Source: MED-G105 sp039814575
Lineage (GTDB): Bacteria > Pseudomonadota > Alphaproteobacteria > Caulobacterales > Parvularculaceae
Length of the DNA: 64,000 nucleotides
Direction: 5' to 3'
Assembly: GCA_039814575.1 (NCBI GenBank)
Contig: JBCCAY010000008.1
Span: forward strand, 92,226 to 156,225
How positions within the stretch are numbered: the first letter of the stretch is position 1; every line of letters starts with the position of its first letter. A program made the position numbers and the translations under genes. Under the pieces are notes generated by a model. It worked only from the letters and a program-made list of their open reading frames with translations. It did not search any database and was not told the DNA's origin. Below, piece by piece: positions 24,908 through 34,756 of the stretch.

Positions 24908-27900
24908 CCGGCATTATAGACGCTGCGTTTTCGCGCGTTCGCGTCGTTCTAACGGCGCTCATCGTCCTTATCTTCACAGGCTATAGCGCTTATCAGACAA
25001 TCCCTCGCGAGGCGGAACCCGACATCGCCGCGCCTTTTGTCGTCGTCGCCCTGCCCTTGCCCGGCATCTCTCCGGAGGACGGAGAGCGTTTACTCGTTAA
25101 ACCGACCGAGCTGGAACTCCAAGGCATTGAAGGCCTAAAGCAGTTGGACAGCTACGCCTATGACGGCGCAGCGCAGATCATCTTAGAGTTCTTGACGACC
25201 GTCGACATCGACCAAGCCGTGCTCGACGTCCGCGAAGCCGTCGATCGGGCGAAATCCGAATATCCCGACGCGGCCGAAGAGCCCATCGTCAACGAATTCA
25301 ACGTCCAAAATCAGTATCCGGTCATTTCGGTTATTCTTTATGGCGATGCGCCCGAGCGCACCCTTTTTCGCACGGCGCAGACGCTGCAAGATCGATTGGA
25401 AGCCATTGGCGGCGTCTTGGAAGCACGCCTCACCGGGGCGCGCGATGAATTATTCGAAGCAATCCTTGATCCCAAAACAATGGAGTCCTTCGGACTAACG
25501 GAATTCGAAGTGGCGAACGCCGTCACCGCGAACAACCAATTGATCACGGCGGGCGCCCTTGACCTTGCCGACGGGCGGTTCGCGATCAAAGTGCCAGGTC
25601 TCATTAAGAACGCCGAAGACCTGATGAACATCCCGGTGCGGGCGAGCGGCGACAATGTCGTCACCATTGGCGATTTAGGCGAAGTACGCCGGACCTTTGT
25701 CGACCGCACGAGCTATGCGCTCTTTAACGGCAAACCGTCGATCGGCATCGAGATCTCCAAACGCGCGGATTTCAACATCGTCGAAACGATTGAAGCGGTG
25801 CGCGCTGCGACCGGCGAACAGGCGGCGTTTTGGCCGGAAACGGTGCAATATTCATTCTTAAGCGACCGATCAGTGGAAGTGCGCGACAATCTCGAAGGGC
25901 TCACCGCCTCAGTGATCTCCGCGGTTTTGCTGGTCATGATCGTAATTGTAGCCGCGCTCGGCGCGCGCTCGGCAATCATGGTCGGCGTCGCTATCCCAAC
26001 CTCGTTCCTTATCGGCTTTTTGCTCTTAAGCCTCTTCGGCTATACGCTGAACATGATGGTGATGTTCGGCATGGTGCTCGCCGTCGGCATGTTGGTGGAC
26101 GGCGCCATCGTGATTATCGAATATGCCGACCGCCGCATGAGCGAAGGCGCAGAGCGGCAAACCGCTTACGCCGAAGCGTCAAAACGTATGTTCTGGCCAG
26201 TCGTAACGTCTACCGCGACGACGCTCGCGGCGTTCTTCCCGTTCCTCTTTTGGCAGAGCATTCCCGGCGAGTTCATGAAGTTCTTGCCGCTGACGCTGAT
26301 CTTCATTCTCCTCGCCTCGCTGATCGTCGCGCTGATCTTCCTGCCTGTGCTTGGTTCGGTGCTCGGCGTGCCGGCTTGGATGAAAGAACGCTTCGGCGTT
26401 AAAGGGAAAACCGACGCGGGCGCGACGTCTTATGATTTAGAGGAAGTCAATCCCGTCACCCTGCAAGGACCGCTCGGCGCTTACGCCCGCTTCATGACCG
26501 ACCTCGTTCGCCGCCCAGGGCTTATCATTGTCGGGGCGATCGCCACTGTCTTTGTCTGCATTGGCGCGTTTCGCGCCGCAACGCCGGAAGTCGAGTACTT
26601 CATTCGTTCGGATACAGAAGACGTAACGCTTCTTGTTTTGGCGCGCGGCAACATGTCAGCGGAACAGAAAATCGAACTCGTGAAGGAAGTATCCGAACGT
26701 ATTGAGGATCATCCGGCGGTTGAAAACCTCTATCTTCAAACCGGCCTTGGCATATCGCAACAAAACGAAGTGCCGGCTGAGGCTATTGGGCAAGTCGGCG
26801 TCGACCTCATTTACTATTCAGAACGCAAACACTCCCAGCTCATTCTGGAAGAGTTTCGCGAGATGGTCGCCGACGTGCCGGGCGCCATTGTCGAAGTCCG
26901 CCAACGCGAGGGCGGTCCGCCGGTCGGCAAAGACGTGCAGGTGGAAATATCCTCGCCGAATTTCGACGCCATGATCGCCGCCGCGAGAAAAGTGCGCGCC
27001 TATGTGGACACGCGCGCCGCAGACGTAAACGGGCGCACCGTCTCGGTCTATATGGACCAAGAAGACAGCCTGCCATTGCCGGGGATCGAATGGTCAATCG
27101 AACCGGACCGCGCGCTCGTCGGACGCTATGGGTTATCCGTGCAACAGGCGGGCGCCATTTTGCAACTCGTCACGGACGGCCTTTTGGTCGACCGTGTGCG
27201 TCCGGACGATTCCGATGAAGAGATCGATGTGCGCGTGCGTTACCCGGAAGACCACCGCAACATTTTCTCTCTCGACGAAGTGCGTGTGCAAACGAATGAA
27301 GGCTCGGTGCCGATCACTAATTTCGTCACCCGGAAGCCGAAACCGCAGGTGGACCGCATCACCCGGCGCAACGGCAAACGTATTATCGACGTCAAAGCGA
27401 ACGGCAGCACCCTCGTCAAAGGCCATGAAGTAAGCCAAGACATCGCCATCGCTGATATGAAAGCCTGGCTCGCCGAAACCGATCTCGGCCCCGGCGTCAC
27501 GGCCGTCTTGCGCGGCGCGGATGAAGAAGCCGCCGAAGCCGCCGCCTTCTTCCAAGCGGCGATGACGGCCTCCCTCTTCATGATCGCGATGATCTTGCTG
27601 TTGGAGTTCAATAATTTCTATCACTCCGCCTTAACGCTGACAGCGGTGATTTTCTCCGTCTTCGGCGTATTGTTGGGCGTCGCGCTTTCGGGACAGTATC
27701 TCAGCATCATCATGACGGGGGTCGGCGTCGTCGCGCTCGCCGGCATTGTCGTCAACAACAATATCGTGCTCATAGACACCTATCAGCATTTGCGCCGACG
27801 CGGACTCGCCGTCGAAGACGCCGTAGTGCGTACGGCGGCGCAGCGTATTCGCCCCGTTCTTTTGACAACCACCACGACGATTTTCGGCTTGTTGCCAATG

Positions 27901-28161
27901 GTCTTTGAGCTGAACGTCAACTTCGCAACGGGCGAAATCACTCGCGGCTCGACGACGTCCGGCTGGTGGGTGCTCTTATCGTCCGCCGTTGTTTATGGCC
28001 TCGCCTTTTCCACCATTTTGACGCTTGTCTTAACGCCGGTCTTGTTGGCTGCACCAACGGTGTTAAAGCGGCGGCTCGGTAAGTTGCGCAAAAAACCAGA
28101 CAGCGAAGAAACGCGTTCAACGCAAGCGCCAAATACCTTGCAACCGCGCGCTGCGGAGTAA
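24904..28161 (+). CDS. RND efflux permease (AcrB-like superfamily)
   Basis: A 1085-residue inner-membrane proton-driven pump with the usual pattern of 12 membrane helices and two large periplasmic loops. The TM4 motif reads GMLVDGAIVIIEYADRR: only one acidic residue (Asp 399) remains where AcrB has the Asp-Asp pair, the second being Gly 400. The TM10 motif reads AGIVVNNNIVLID with Asn 951-953 where AcrB has Lys 940. It therefore belongs to a divergent clade of the superfamily whose proton relay differs from AcrB. It is coupled to the adaptor by a 4-base overlap. Confidence 0.94.
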   Translation: MTGIIDAAFSRVRVVLTALIVLIFTGYSAYQTIPREAEPDIAAPFVVVALPLPGISPEDGERLLVKPTELELQGIEGLKQLDSYAYDGAAQIILEFLTTVDIDQAVLDVREAVDRAKSEYPDAAEEPIVNEFNVQNQYPVISVILYGDAPERTLFRTAQTLQDRLEAIGGVLEARLTGARDELFEAILDPKTMESFGLTEFEVANAVTANNQLITAGALDLADGRFAIKVPGLIKNAEDLMNIPVRASGDNVVTIGDLGEVRRTFVDRTSYALFNGKPSIGIEISKRADFNIVETIEAVRAATGEQAAFWPETVQYSFLSDRSVEVRDNLEGLTASVISAVLLVMIVIVAALGARSAIMVGVAIPTSFLIGFLLLSLFGYTLNMMVMFGMVLAVGMLVDGAIVIIEYADRRMSEGAERQTAYAEASKRMFWPVVTSTATTLAAFFPFLFWQSIPGEFMKFLPLTLIFILLASLIVALIFLPVLGSVLGVPAWMKERFGVKGKTDAGATSYDLEEVNPVTLQGPLGAYARFMTDLVRRPGLIIVGAIATVFVCIGAFRAATPEVEYFIRSDTEDVTLLVLARGNMSAEQKIELVKEVSERIEDHPAVENLYLQTGLGISQQNEVPAEAIGQVGVDLIYYSERKHSQLILEEFREMVADVPGAIVEVRQREGGPPVGKDVQVEISSPNFDAMIAAARKVRAYVDTRAADVNGRTVSVYMDQEDSLPLPGIEWSIEPDRALVGRYGLSVQQAGAILQLVTDGLLVDRVRPDDSDEEIDVRVRYPEDHRNIFSLDEVRVQTNEGSVPITNFVTRKPKPQVDRITRRNGKRIIDVKANGSTLVKGHEVSQDIAIADMKAWLAETDLGPGVTAVLRGADEEAAEAAAFFQAAMTASLFMIAMILLLEFNNFYHSALTLTAVIFSVFGVLLGVALSGQYLSIIMTGVGVVALAGIVVNNNIVLIDTYQHLRRRGLAVEDAVVRTAAQRIRPVLLTTTTTIFGLLPMVFELNVNFATGEITRGSTTSGWWVLLSSAVVYGLAFSTILTLVLTPVLLAAPTVLKRRLGKLRKKPDSEETRSTQAPNTLQPRAAE

Positions 28162-28388
28162 AGCCGTCCCAAAGGCTATTCTGTCAGCAACAAACGCTCC
28201 GAAGTGAAAATTTTGGTTGCACCGCCTTATCCGGCGCTGTCCACCAGCATTGAACGGTTTTATCAACCAACCGAGGTCGCGACGAGGCGGACGCTCATAA
28301 ATGGCGCATAATAGAATGGCGCGGCTTCCAAAAGAAGTCGCGCCGTTTTCGATGGCGCATGAACGCGCCCGTTACCGCCGTAAGCGCT

Positions 28389-29414
28389 TTAGCGCAATCG
28401 GGCGGCGAGTGCGCCAATCTCTTGAGTTGTGTACGTCCCAATCGTCTGCTGCGCCGCCGCGCCAGCTTCAGCGGCCGTCATGTCACCCGCACGGAAGGCC
28501 TCAGCATGGGCGAAAAGATCACTGTAAAGCTCCGCCGGCTCGCCTTTCAAAGTTAGCGCAAAGGGAACGCCGGCGTTTTCTAACGCTGCCCAATGGGCGC
28601 GGACAAACGCCCAATAGCTCTTCGTCTCAGCCCAATACTCTGTGGCGGCGGTGAAATCGACCGCATCCGTCTTATTGTAGGTGTTGACGCCGATCTCCCG
28701 GACAAGCGCTTGGGGCGCACCACGCAAGGCGAGCTTGGTGTTGTCCTGTTCATGCACCCAACCGTCGGGCGTCAGCGCATGGCGATTGACCGCGTCGACA
28801 GCGTGATAGTCTTCACGCGTCGTCATATCCCGGCGCGGCAAGGGCCGCCACGCGCGCGGCGGAACCCATTCCGACACGCCGTTTTCATGGAACCACGCGC
28901 CGACAGCGCCGTAGCGCGGGCTGTCATCCACTTGATAGACCGTTTGCGACCAGCGCCCTTTCGCGACCTCAGGAGCAACAGTGCGCATTTCCCAAGCATT
29001 ACCGCCGATGAACGTCAAAACACTTTTCGGTTGATACCGCCAATCTTGGCGCCAGTGCTTAATCGGCGTCTTCTCGTCGTCGCCGACCACGAGAATATGC
29101 TGTAAGCTGATAAAGTCGCTACGATCTTCAATGACGAGAACGATTTCATCAGCGCCGCTCAAATAAGGGTCCTTCGGCGTATATCCCGGCGCGAACGCGA
29201 ACGTTTCCCGGAAGTCAAACGTTACTGTGTGACGCCCGGCCATCGCCAAAATCGCCTGGCGGTCACGCTCAAAGTCAGCGCGCGTATGGGCGTCTAAGGA
29301 CGCGCCGGCCTCACCGGCCGCCATCGATTGCTTCATCGACTGTGATGTTGACGACGTCGTCGTTACACACCCGGCCGCGACCAACAAAGCCGCCGCCAAG
29401 AAAAGTCTGCTCAT
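28389..29414 (-). CDS. Lipoprotein resembling DUF6607
   Basis: A 341-residue lipoprotein with signal MSRLFLAAALLVAAGC and a lipobox AAGC. The mature part has a distinctive HWRQDWRYQP segment, a following WEMRTVAPEVAKGRWSQTVYQVDDSPRYGAVGAW and a WVPPRAWRPLPRRD block. From memory this matches the DUF6607 family, often found beside heme-type TonB receptors, which is the situation here (divergent, about 330 bases away). The function is unknown; a role in heme or iron acquisition is inferred from the neighbour. The ATG at 29414 (MSRLF) is preferred over one five codons upstream. Confidence 0.75.
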   Translation of the reverse strand: MSRLFLAAALLVAAGCVTTTSSTSQSMKQSMAAGEAGASLDAHTRADFERDRQAILAMAGRHTVTFDFRETFAFAPGYTPKDPYLSGADEIVLVIEDRSDFISLQHILVVGDDEKTPIKHWRQDWRYQPKSVLTFIGGNAWEMRTVAPEVAKGRWSQTVYQVDDSPRYGAVGAWFHENGVSEWVPPRAWRPLPRRDMTTREDYHAVDAVNRHALTPDGWVHEQDNTKLALRGAPQALVREIGVNTYNKTDAVDFTAATEYWAETKSYWAFVRAHWAALENAGVPFALTLKGEPAELYSDLFAHAEAFRAGDMTAAEAGAAAQQTIGTYTTQEIGALAARLR

Positions 29415-29429
29415 TTCATTCCAACGCAA

Positions 29430-29743
29430 TTTAGCCCCCTCATAAAACTTAACGCGCGAAAAACGCGCAACTTACCCTTAGCGGAATTCATATCAACGGC
29501 CCTGAGCGATCGTTGAATGCTCCCAATGCGGCATCAAAACCTTTTCGACTTAGCATCTCGATAAAAACGCGAAGAACGCGCTCGCATCGATCACGGCGCG
29601 CGCCTGTTTCACCGTTGTCGTCCGCCGGATCACCGCGACGCCTCCCTCCAGTACTGTAACCGATAATTAGTTGCAATATTATTCCGGCCCCTATAGATAA
29701 TGCGAGTAATTATTAGTTGCTTCACATGTGTTCGGAGGGGAAA
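29430..29743. other. AT-rich divergent regulatory region of the heme-receptor pair
   Basis: Some 314 bases separate the lipoprotein and receptor genes. The half near the receptor (29660-29730) is strikingly AT-rich. The octamer TTAGTTGC occurs at 29667-29674 and again at 29713-29720. TTGCAA (29671-29676) with TATAGA 16 bases later (29693-29698) could be a promoter. The setting suggests an iron-responsive operator (Fur, Irr or RirA type), but no exact consensus is evident. Confidence 0.45.
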
Positions 29744-31948
29744 ATGAACGCTCGAACCCGAAATCGCTTGCTTATCGCCACAGCGCTAAGCGCCTTTATG
29801 CACAACGCCGCCGGCGCGAACGACGCGGCGTCAGATCAAGAAGGGTTGGGGGCCAAAGGCGAAGCGGCCGTACGCCTCGCCTCGCTTGACGAAATCACCG
29901 TCTACGCCACCCGCAGTCCGACCCCTGCGTTTTCCTATCCCGGCCAAGTGACGGTCATCGACCGCGCGGCGATCGACGACTTCAATCCATCGACCCTTTT
30001 CGACGTATTTGACGCAACGCCCGGCGCCCAGTTCCAAGGCGGTCCGCGCCGAACAGGCCAAGCGCCGTCGGTGCGCGGCGTCGAAGGCGAAGGGGTTCTC
30101 GTGCTTCTCGACGGCGCACGCCAGAGCTTTCTATCGGGGCATGACGGGCGGTTCTTTATCGATCCTGATCTCGTGCAAGCCGTCGAAGTCGTCCGTGGGC
30201 CAACATCAGCGCTCTATGGGTCCGGCGCCCTTGGCGGCGTCATCGCGCTACGGACCATCACGGCGGATGATTTCCTAAACGAAGACGAGACAACAGCCGT
30301 CAAACTCTCCCTCGGTCTACAGAGCGTCAATGATGAAGTCCGGTTCAGCGGCGTCGGCGCGTGGCGCTCTGAGGACGGCAAAACCGACATCGTCGCCAAT
30401 CTGACAAAACGCGCTTCCGACGACATCAAGCTCGGCAGCGGCTTTACGCTGCCGTCCGAGGACGACATTCTCTCGTCACTGTTGAAAGCAACCTCGCGCC
30501 TCTCCGACGCCGCGACGGTCTCCCTTTCTTGGACGCGCTATGGCGGCGACAGCCTCGACCCCAACAATCCGCAAGGGGTCAACACGTCCGGCAGCGCCAA
30601 CAATCTGGTCAATCGCGATATCGATTCCAACACCGTGCAAGGCGTAATCGACTTCAACCCATCATCGAACGATCTCATCGATGCCAGCTTAACGGCGTAT
30701 TATGCGCGCAATGAGGTCAGGGAAGACGAAACGCTCTCGCCGCGGCTGATCACCCGGGAAGTCGACACGATTGGCGTCGTTCTCGACAATCGCTCCCGGT
30801 TCACGCTCTCGCCCGATTTCGACGTTACGCTCACCTATGGCGGCGAGTTCTATCGCGACGAACAAACGGGTGCGGACAATACGACGATTGACGGCACGCG
30901 CGGCGGCGTGCCGGACGCGACAAGCGAGTTTTACGGCGTTTTCGGACAAGCGGAGATCGCTTGGACGAACCCGATCGGCGCGCCCGGCAGTCTCACCATT
31001 ATCCCCGGCGTGCGCTGGGATTCTTTCAGCAATGAAGCGATTGGCGAGCTTTCAGTGGACGACAACGCCGTTTCGCCCAAAGTCGGCGTTTCATACCAAC
31101 CCATCGAAGCGCTTTTGTTCTTCGGCAATTGGGCGGAGGCGTTTCGCGCGCCCTCCTTTAATGAACTTTATGCGGACGGTATACACTTCGAAACGCCGAA
31201 CTTCTCCGTTCCCGGTCCGTTTGGACCGTTCGGTCCGCCGGCGTTCGTGACGAACTTCTTTATCGCGAACCCTGATCTGGAAGCAGAGGAATCCACAACG
31301 TGGGAAGTCGGCGGCGGCCTCACCCTCGACAGCGTCCTCATGGACGACGACAGCTTCCAGGTAAAAGGCTCATATTTCCAATCGGACGTAGAGAACCTCA
31401 TCGATCTCGACGTCAATATTCCGTTCACCTGCTTCTTACAGCCAAGCGAGCTGCCGCCTTTCGCGCCACCCTGCGGTTCCGGCGCACCGTTCGGCAACAC
31501 CAGCCAGAACGTCAATGTCACAAACGCCGACCTCAGCGGCGTCGAAGTGGAGTTCGAGTACGATTCTCGTCTCTTTTATGTGCGCGCGAACTATGGCGCG
31601 ATTGACGGGCGCAATAAAGACAATGGCGATTTTGTCGGTGTCCTAACGCCTGACATCGCCTTTATCGACAGCGGCGTAAAATGGGCCGAGGCCGGCGCAC
31701 GGCTCGGCGCGCGTGTCACAATCGCCGGCGACTTCAATGAAGTGAACACCCCGACGCTCGCCCGCGACGGCTATACCGTGGGCGATGTTTACTTTGTATG
31801 GGAACCGCAGTGGCGCGGCGTTGAAGGCTTACGCCTCGACCTTGGCGTCGATAACATCACAGACGCCGACTATGAAGTGGTGGCAGCCGGCGTCAGCCAG
31901 CCGGGGCGCAACTACAAAGCCACAATCAGTATGCGACGCGGATTCTAG
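29744..31948 (+). CDS. TonB-dependent outer-membrane receptor, heme/hemoglobin type
   Basis: About 734 residues: a cleavable signal peptide, the TonB-box-like region (LDEITVYATRSP), a plug domain (TVIDRAAIDDFNPSTLFDVF; APSVRGVEGEGVLVLLDGAR; VEVVRGPTSALYGSGALGGV) and a 22-strand barrel ending in an aromatic residue (TISMRRGF). The RQSFLSGHDGRFFIDPDLV segment after the plug strand is characteristic of the hemoglobin/transferrin/lactoferrin-type receptors. I chose the ATG at 29744 because GGAGGGG (29734-29740) is immediately upstream; an in-frame TTG at 29717 lacks this. It imports heme or an iron carrier using TonB energy. It is likely iron-regulated together with the divergent lipoprotein. Confidence 0.92.
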   Translation: MNARTRNRLLIATALSAFMHNAAGANDAASDQEGLGAKGEAAVRLASLDEITVYATRSPTPAFSYPGQVTVIDRAAIDDFNPSTLFDVFDATPGAQFQGGPRRTGQAPSVRGVEGEGVLVLLDGARQSFLSGHDGRFFIDPDLVQAVEVVRGPTSALYGSGALGGVIALRTITADDFLNEDETTAVKLSLGLQSVNDEVRFSGVGAWRSEDGKTDIVANLTKRASDDIKLGSGFTLPSEDDILSSLLKATSRLSDAATVSLSWTRYGGDSLDPNNPQGVNTSGSANNLVNRDIDSNTVQGVIDFNPSSNDLIDASLTAYYARNEVREDETLSPRLITREVDTIGVVLDNRSRFTLSPDFDVTLTYGGEFYRDEQTGADNTTIDGTRGGVPDATSEFYGVFGQAEIAWTNPIGAPGSLTIIPGVRWDSFSNEAIGELSVDDNAVSPKVGVSYQPIEALLFFGNWAEAFRAPSFNELYADGIHFETPNFSVPGPFGPFGPPAFVTNFFIANPDLEAEESTTWEVGGGLTLDSVLMDDDSFQVKGSYFQSDVENLIDLDVNIPFTCFLQPSELPPFAPPCGSGAPFGNTSQNVNVTNADLSGVEVEFEYDSRLFYVRANYGAIDGRNKDNGDFVGVLTPDIAFIDSGVKWAEAGARLGARVTIAGDFNEVNTPTLARDGYTVGDVYFVWEPQWRGVEGLRLDLGVDNITDADYEVVAAGVSQPGRNYKATISMRRGF

Positions 31949-31966
31949 TCGAACCTAAGAACATAA

Positions 31967-31998
31967 GCTGAGGGTATTGCGCAGCGCGCGCCCTCAGC
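31967..31998. terminator. Inverted repeat between convergent receptor and lepA genes
   Basis: GCTGAGGG (31967-31974) pairs with CCCTCAGC (31991-31998), with a GC-rich interior. It overlaps the lepA stop codon. There is no T-run, so it is only a possible bidirectional terminator. Confidence 0.4.
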
Positions 31999-33793
31999 CG
32001 TCCATCTTCAGCGCCTTGATAAACGCCTCTTGGGGAATTTCGACACGGCCAAACTGGCGCATCTTTTTCTTCCCCTCTTTTTGTTTCTCTAAGAGCTTTC
32101 GTTTACGGGTCGCATCGCCGCCATAGCATTTCGCCGTGACGTCCTTGCGCATCGCCGCGATCGTCTCCCGCGCAATGACACGCCCGCCCAAAGCCGCTTG
32201 GATCGGAATCTTAAACAAATGGCGGGGAATGAGATCTTTCAGCTTTTCGCACATGGCGCGACCGCGCAGCTCCGCTTTGTCGCGGTGCACGATCACGGAT
32301 AGGGCGTCGACCGGCTCTTCATTGACGAGGATCTGCATCTTCACCAGCTGATCGGTGCGGTATTCCGTCATCTGATAGTCGAAACTGGCGTAACCCTTGG
32401 ATATCGACTTCAAGCGGTCGTAGAAATCAAAAACGACTTCGTTGAGCGGCAATTCATAAACCAACATGGCGCGCGTTCCGGCATAGGTCAGCTCTTGTTG
32501 GATGCCGCGACGCTCCTCGCACAGTTTCAAAATAGCGCCCAGATGCTCATCAGGCGTCATGATCGTCGCTTTGATCCAGGGCTCGTCAATATGGCTGACC
32601 TTCACAGGGTCCGGCATGTCGGCCGGGTTGTGCAGCTCCGACATCGTCCCGTCGGTCATGTGAATGTGGTAGACGACGCTCGGCGCCGTTGTGATGAGGT
32701 CGATATTAAATTCGCGCTCAAGCCGCTCTCGGATGATCTCTAAGTGCAAGAGCCCTAGAAACCCGCACCGGAACCCGAAGCCGAGCGCCGCCGACGTCTC
32801 CATCTCGAATTCGAAACTGGCGTCGTTCAACCGCAGCTTGCCCATGGCTTCGCGCAGATCCTCGAACTGCGCCGCGTCGACAGGAAAGATGCCGCAGAAA
32901 ACAACGGGAACGGAGGGTTTGAAACCGGGCAATACGTCATTAGCGGGGCGACGGTCATCCGTAATCGTGTCGCCGACGCGGGTGTCTGCGACCTGCTTAA
33001 TCGACGCCGTCAGATAACCGATTTCGCCTGGGCCTAGCTGGTCCACCGGCGTTTTCTTCGGCGTCGTCACGCCCACCTGGTCGATCGTATAGGTTGCGCC
33101 GGACCCCATCATGCGGATCTTCATTCCCTTGGAGAGGGCGCCGTCAATGATGCGCACCAAGACGACGACGCCGAGATAGCTGTCATACCAACTGTCGACA
33201 AGAAGCGCTTTTAATGGCGCTTCCACATCGCCAGCCGGCGCCGGCAGACGCTCCACGATCGCTTCCAAAACCTCCGGCACGCCAACGCCCGTCTTGGCGG
33301 AAATCTCGACGGCGTCGCTCGCATCGATGCCAATCACATCTTCGATTTGCGCGCGCACGCGTTCCGGTTCCGCGGCCGGCAGGTCGATCTTATTCAGGAC
33401 GGGAACAAGCTCCAGATCCACATCGATCGCCTGATAGACATTAGCGAGGGTTTGCGCCTCAACGCCTTGGCTGGCGTCGACCACTAAGAGCGCGCCTTCG
33501 CAGGCCGACAATGACCGCGAGACTTCGTAGCCGAAATCCACATGCCCCGGCGTGTCGATGAGATTGAGGACGTAGGTCTCGCCGTCTTTGGCTTTGTATT
33601 CCAGGCGAACCGTTTGCGCTTTGATGGTGATGCCGCGCTCGCGCTCCAAATCCATGGAATCGAGGACTTGTTCTTTCATCTCACGATCGGTGAGCCCACC
33701 CGTCACCTGGATCAAACGATCAGCGAGGGTTGATTTACCGTGGTCGATATGCGCGACGATGGAGAAGTTACGGATATGGTCGAGCGCCGTCAT
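31994..33793 (-). CDS. lepA: Elongation factor 4 (LepA), back-translocating GTPase
   Basis: A 599-residue ribosome-associated GTPase of the EF-G family. The G1 motif is AHIDHGKST near residue 17, G3 is DTPGHVDF and G4 is NKID. Then follow EF-G-like domains II, III and V and the LepA-specific C-terminal domain (GGDATRKRKLLEKQKEGKKKMR). Length and sequence are normal for the family. It stands alone and converges with the receptor gene. Confidence 0.98.
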   Translation of the reverse strand: MTALDHIRNFSIVAHIDHGKSTLADRLIQVTGGLTDREMKEQVLDSMDLERERGITIKAQTVRLEYKAKDGETYVLNLIDTPGHVDFGYEVSRSLSACEGALLVVDASQGVEAQTLANVYQAIDVDLELVPVLNKIDLPAAEPERVRAQIEDVIGIDASDAVEISAKTGVGVPEVLEAIVERLPAPAGDVEAPLKALLVDSWYDSYLGVVVLVRIIDGALSKGMKIRMMGSGATYTIDQVGVTTPKKTPVDQLGPGEIGYLTASIKQVADTRVGDTITDDRRPANDVLPGFKPSVPVVFCGIFPVDAAQFEDLREAMGKLRLNDASFEFEMETSAALGFGFRCGFLGLLHLEIIRERLEREFNIDLITTAPSVVYHIHMTDGTMSELHNPADMPDPVKVSHIDEPWIKATIMTPDEHLGAILKLCEERRGIQQELTYAGTRAMLVYELPLNEVVFDFYDRLKSISKGYASFDYQMTEYRTDQLVKMQILVNEEPVDALSVIVHRDKAELRGRAMCEKLKDLIPRHLFKIPIQAALGGRVIARETIAAMRKDVTAKCYGGDATRKRKLLEKQKEGKKKMRQFGRVEIPQEAFIKALKMDG

Positions 33794-33964
33794 TCAAAAG
33801 GGTCCTTTGCCAGTCCCCGTTGATATGGGCGCATGTCGGCGGGCGCAAGCTCGCTGATCGCCGCGGCGAACCGCCTGAGGCTGAATTTGGAAAACGGCAA
33901 TGCGCTGCGCGGAATACAACGGCATCAGCATTGCGTTAATCTAGCTATTGTCCGAACTTTTCGA

Positions 33965-34387
33965 TCACTTCTCGAATACGAATACGGCGCTGTTGTTGCT
34001 GTCTCCGCCGACTGTCGAGACACGCCAACCATCGGCGAGGAGATCGGACAGGCTTTCAGAAAACGTCGTCGTTGGGTTGCTTGAACTTACACAAGACCAT
34101 TCGCTCACGGGGTTCCCTGGCCACCCGCCGCTCGTGGGGTTTCCGTTTATGAACACCAAACAAATCACTTGCTGCTCAGGGACCGCCGCCTCCAAGGCCG
34201 AGACCCGAGTATCTTGGGCATTGCTCTCGCTCGCTAACGCAGCAAAATTGGCGTTCACCTCGCTCGCCCGCGCGGGCGTGCCAGCAACAAATGTATTTGG
34301 AATTTCGATCTGCTCCGCGACCGCCACACTGGCGACACCGAGCACCGCACTCGCACAAATTATCTTTAGTTTCAGCGGATTACTCAT
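33965..34387 (-). CDS. Small secreted protein with EVNANF motif
   Basis: About 140 residues. A Sec signal peptide (MSNPLKLKIICASAVLGVASVAVAE) is followed by IPNTFVAGTPARASEVNANF, a segment seen in many marine bacterial surface or tail-fibre-like proteins, then a short coiled coil (ALASESNAQDTRVSALEAAV) and a C-terminal domain with two Cys and a DGWRVSTVG ... AVFVFEK end. The ATG encoding MSNPLK is preferred over one seven codons upstream. The function is unknown; surface or oligomeric display is inferred. Confidence 0.7.
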   Translation of the reverse strand: MSNPLKLKIICASAVLGVASVAVAEQIEIPNTFVAGTPARASEVNANFAALASESNAQDTRVSALEAAVPEQQVICLVFINGNPTSGGWPGNPVSEWSCVSSSNPTTTFSESLSDLLADGWRVSTVGGDSNNSAVFVFEK

Positions 34388-34703
34388 CGCCATAACGTCT
34401 GATCCCACACCAGAAAGCCAACATCCCAGGTCAATAAGCGCGAGACGTCGGCGTCAGATTCCGTACAACTGCCGACGCACGCGCAAACGCACGCGGCAAA
34501 AAACAATCGGTTAAGTGAATTTCGTCGCCCCATAGCTTAACCAAAGCGTCTTGACGCTTAAAAAGCAAGAAGCGGCAAAGCGCCGTTTATGTCCTGATCA
34601 ACGGGACTTCGGTAGCGAATTACACGATTGCTCGGCTCGGACCGCACCATCCAGCCCAGACCCTGCTGTCGATTTCATCTGCTCACTATTCCTGACGATA
34701 AAA

Positions 34704-34728
34704 AAGGCCCGGCTGGCGGCCGGGCCTT
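34704..34728 (-). terminator. Rho-independent terminator of mscL
   Basis: A perfect 10-base stem (AAGGCCCGGC with its complement at 34719-34728) and 5-base loop lie 29 bases past the mscL stop. Read on the minus strand it is followed by a T-run. Confidence 0.93.
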
Positions 34729-34756
34729 CAATTTTGTGAATTTTTCCGCTCGACGA

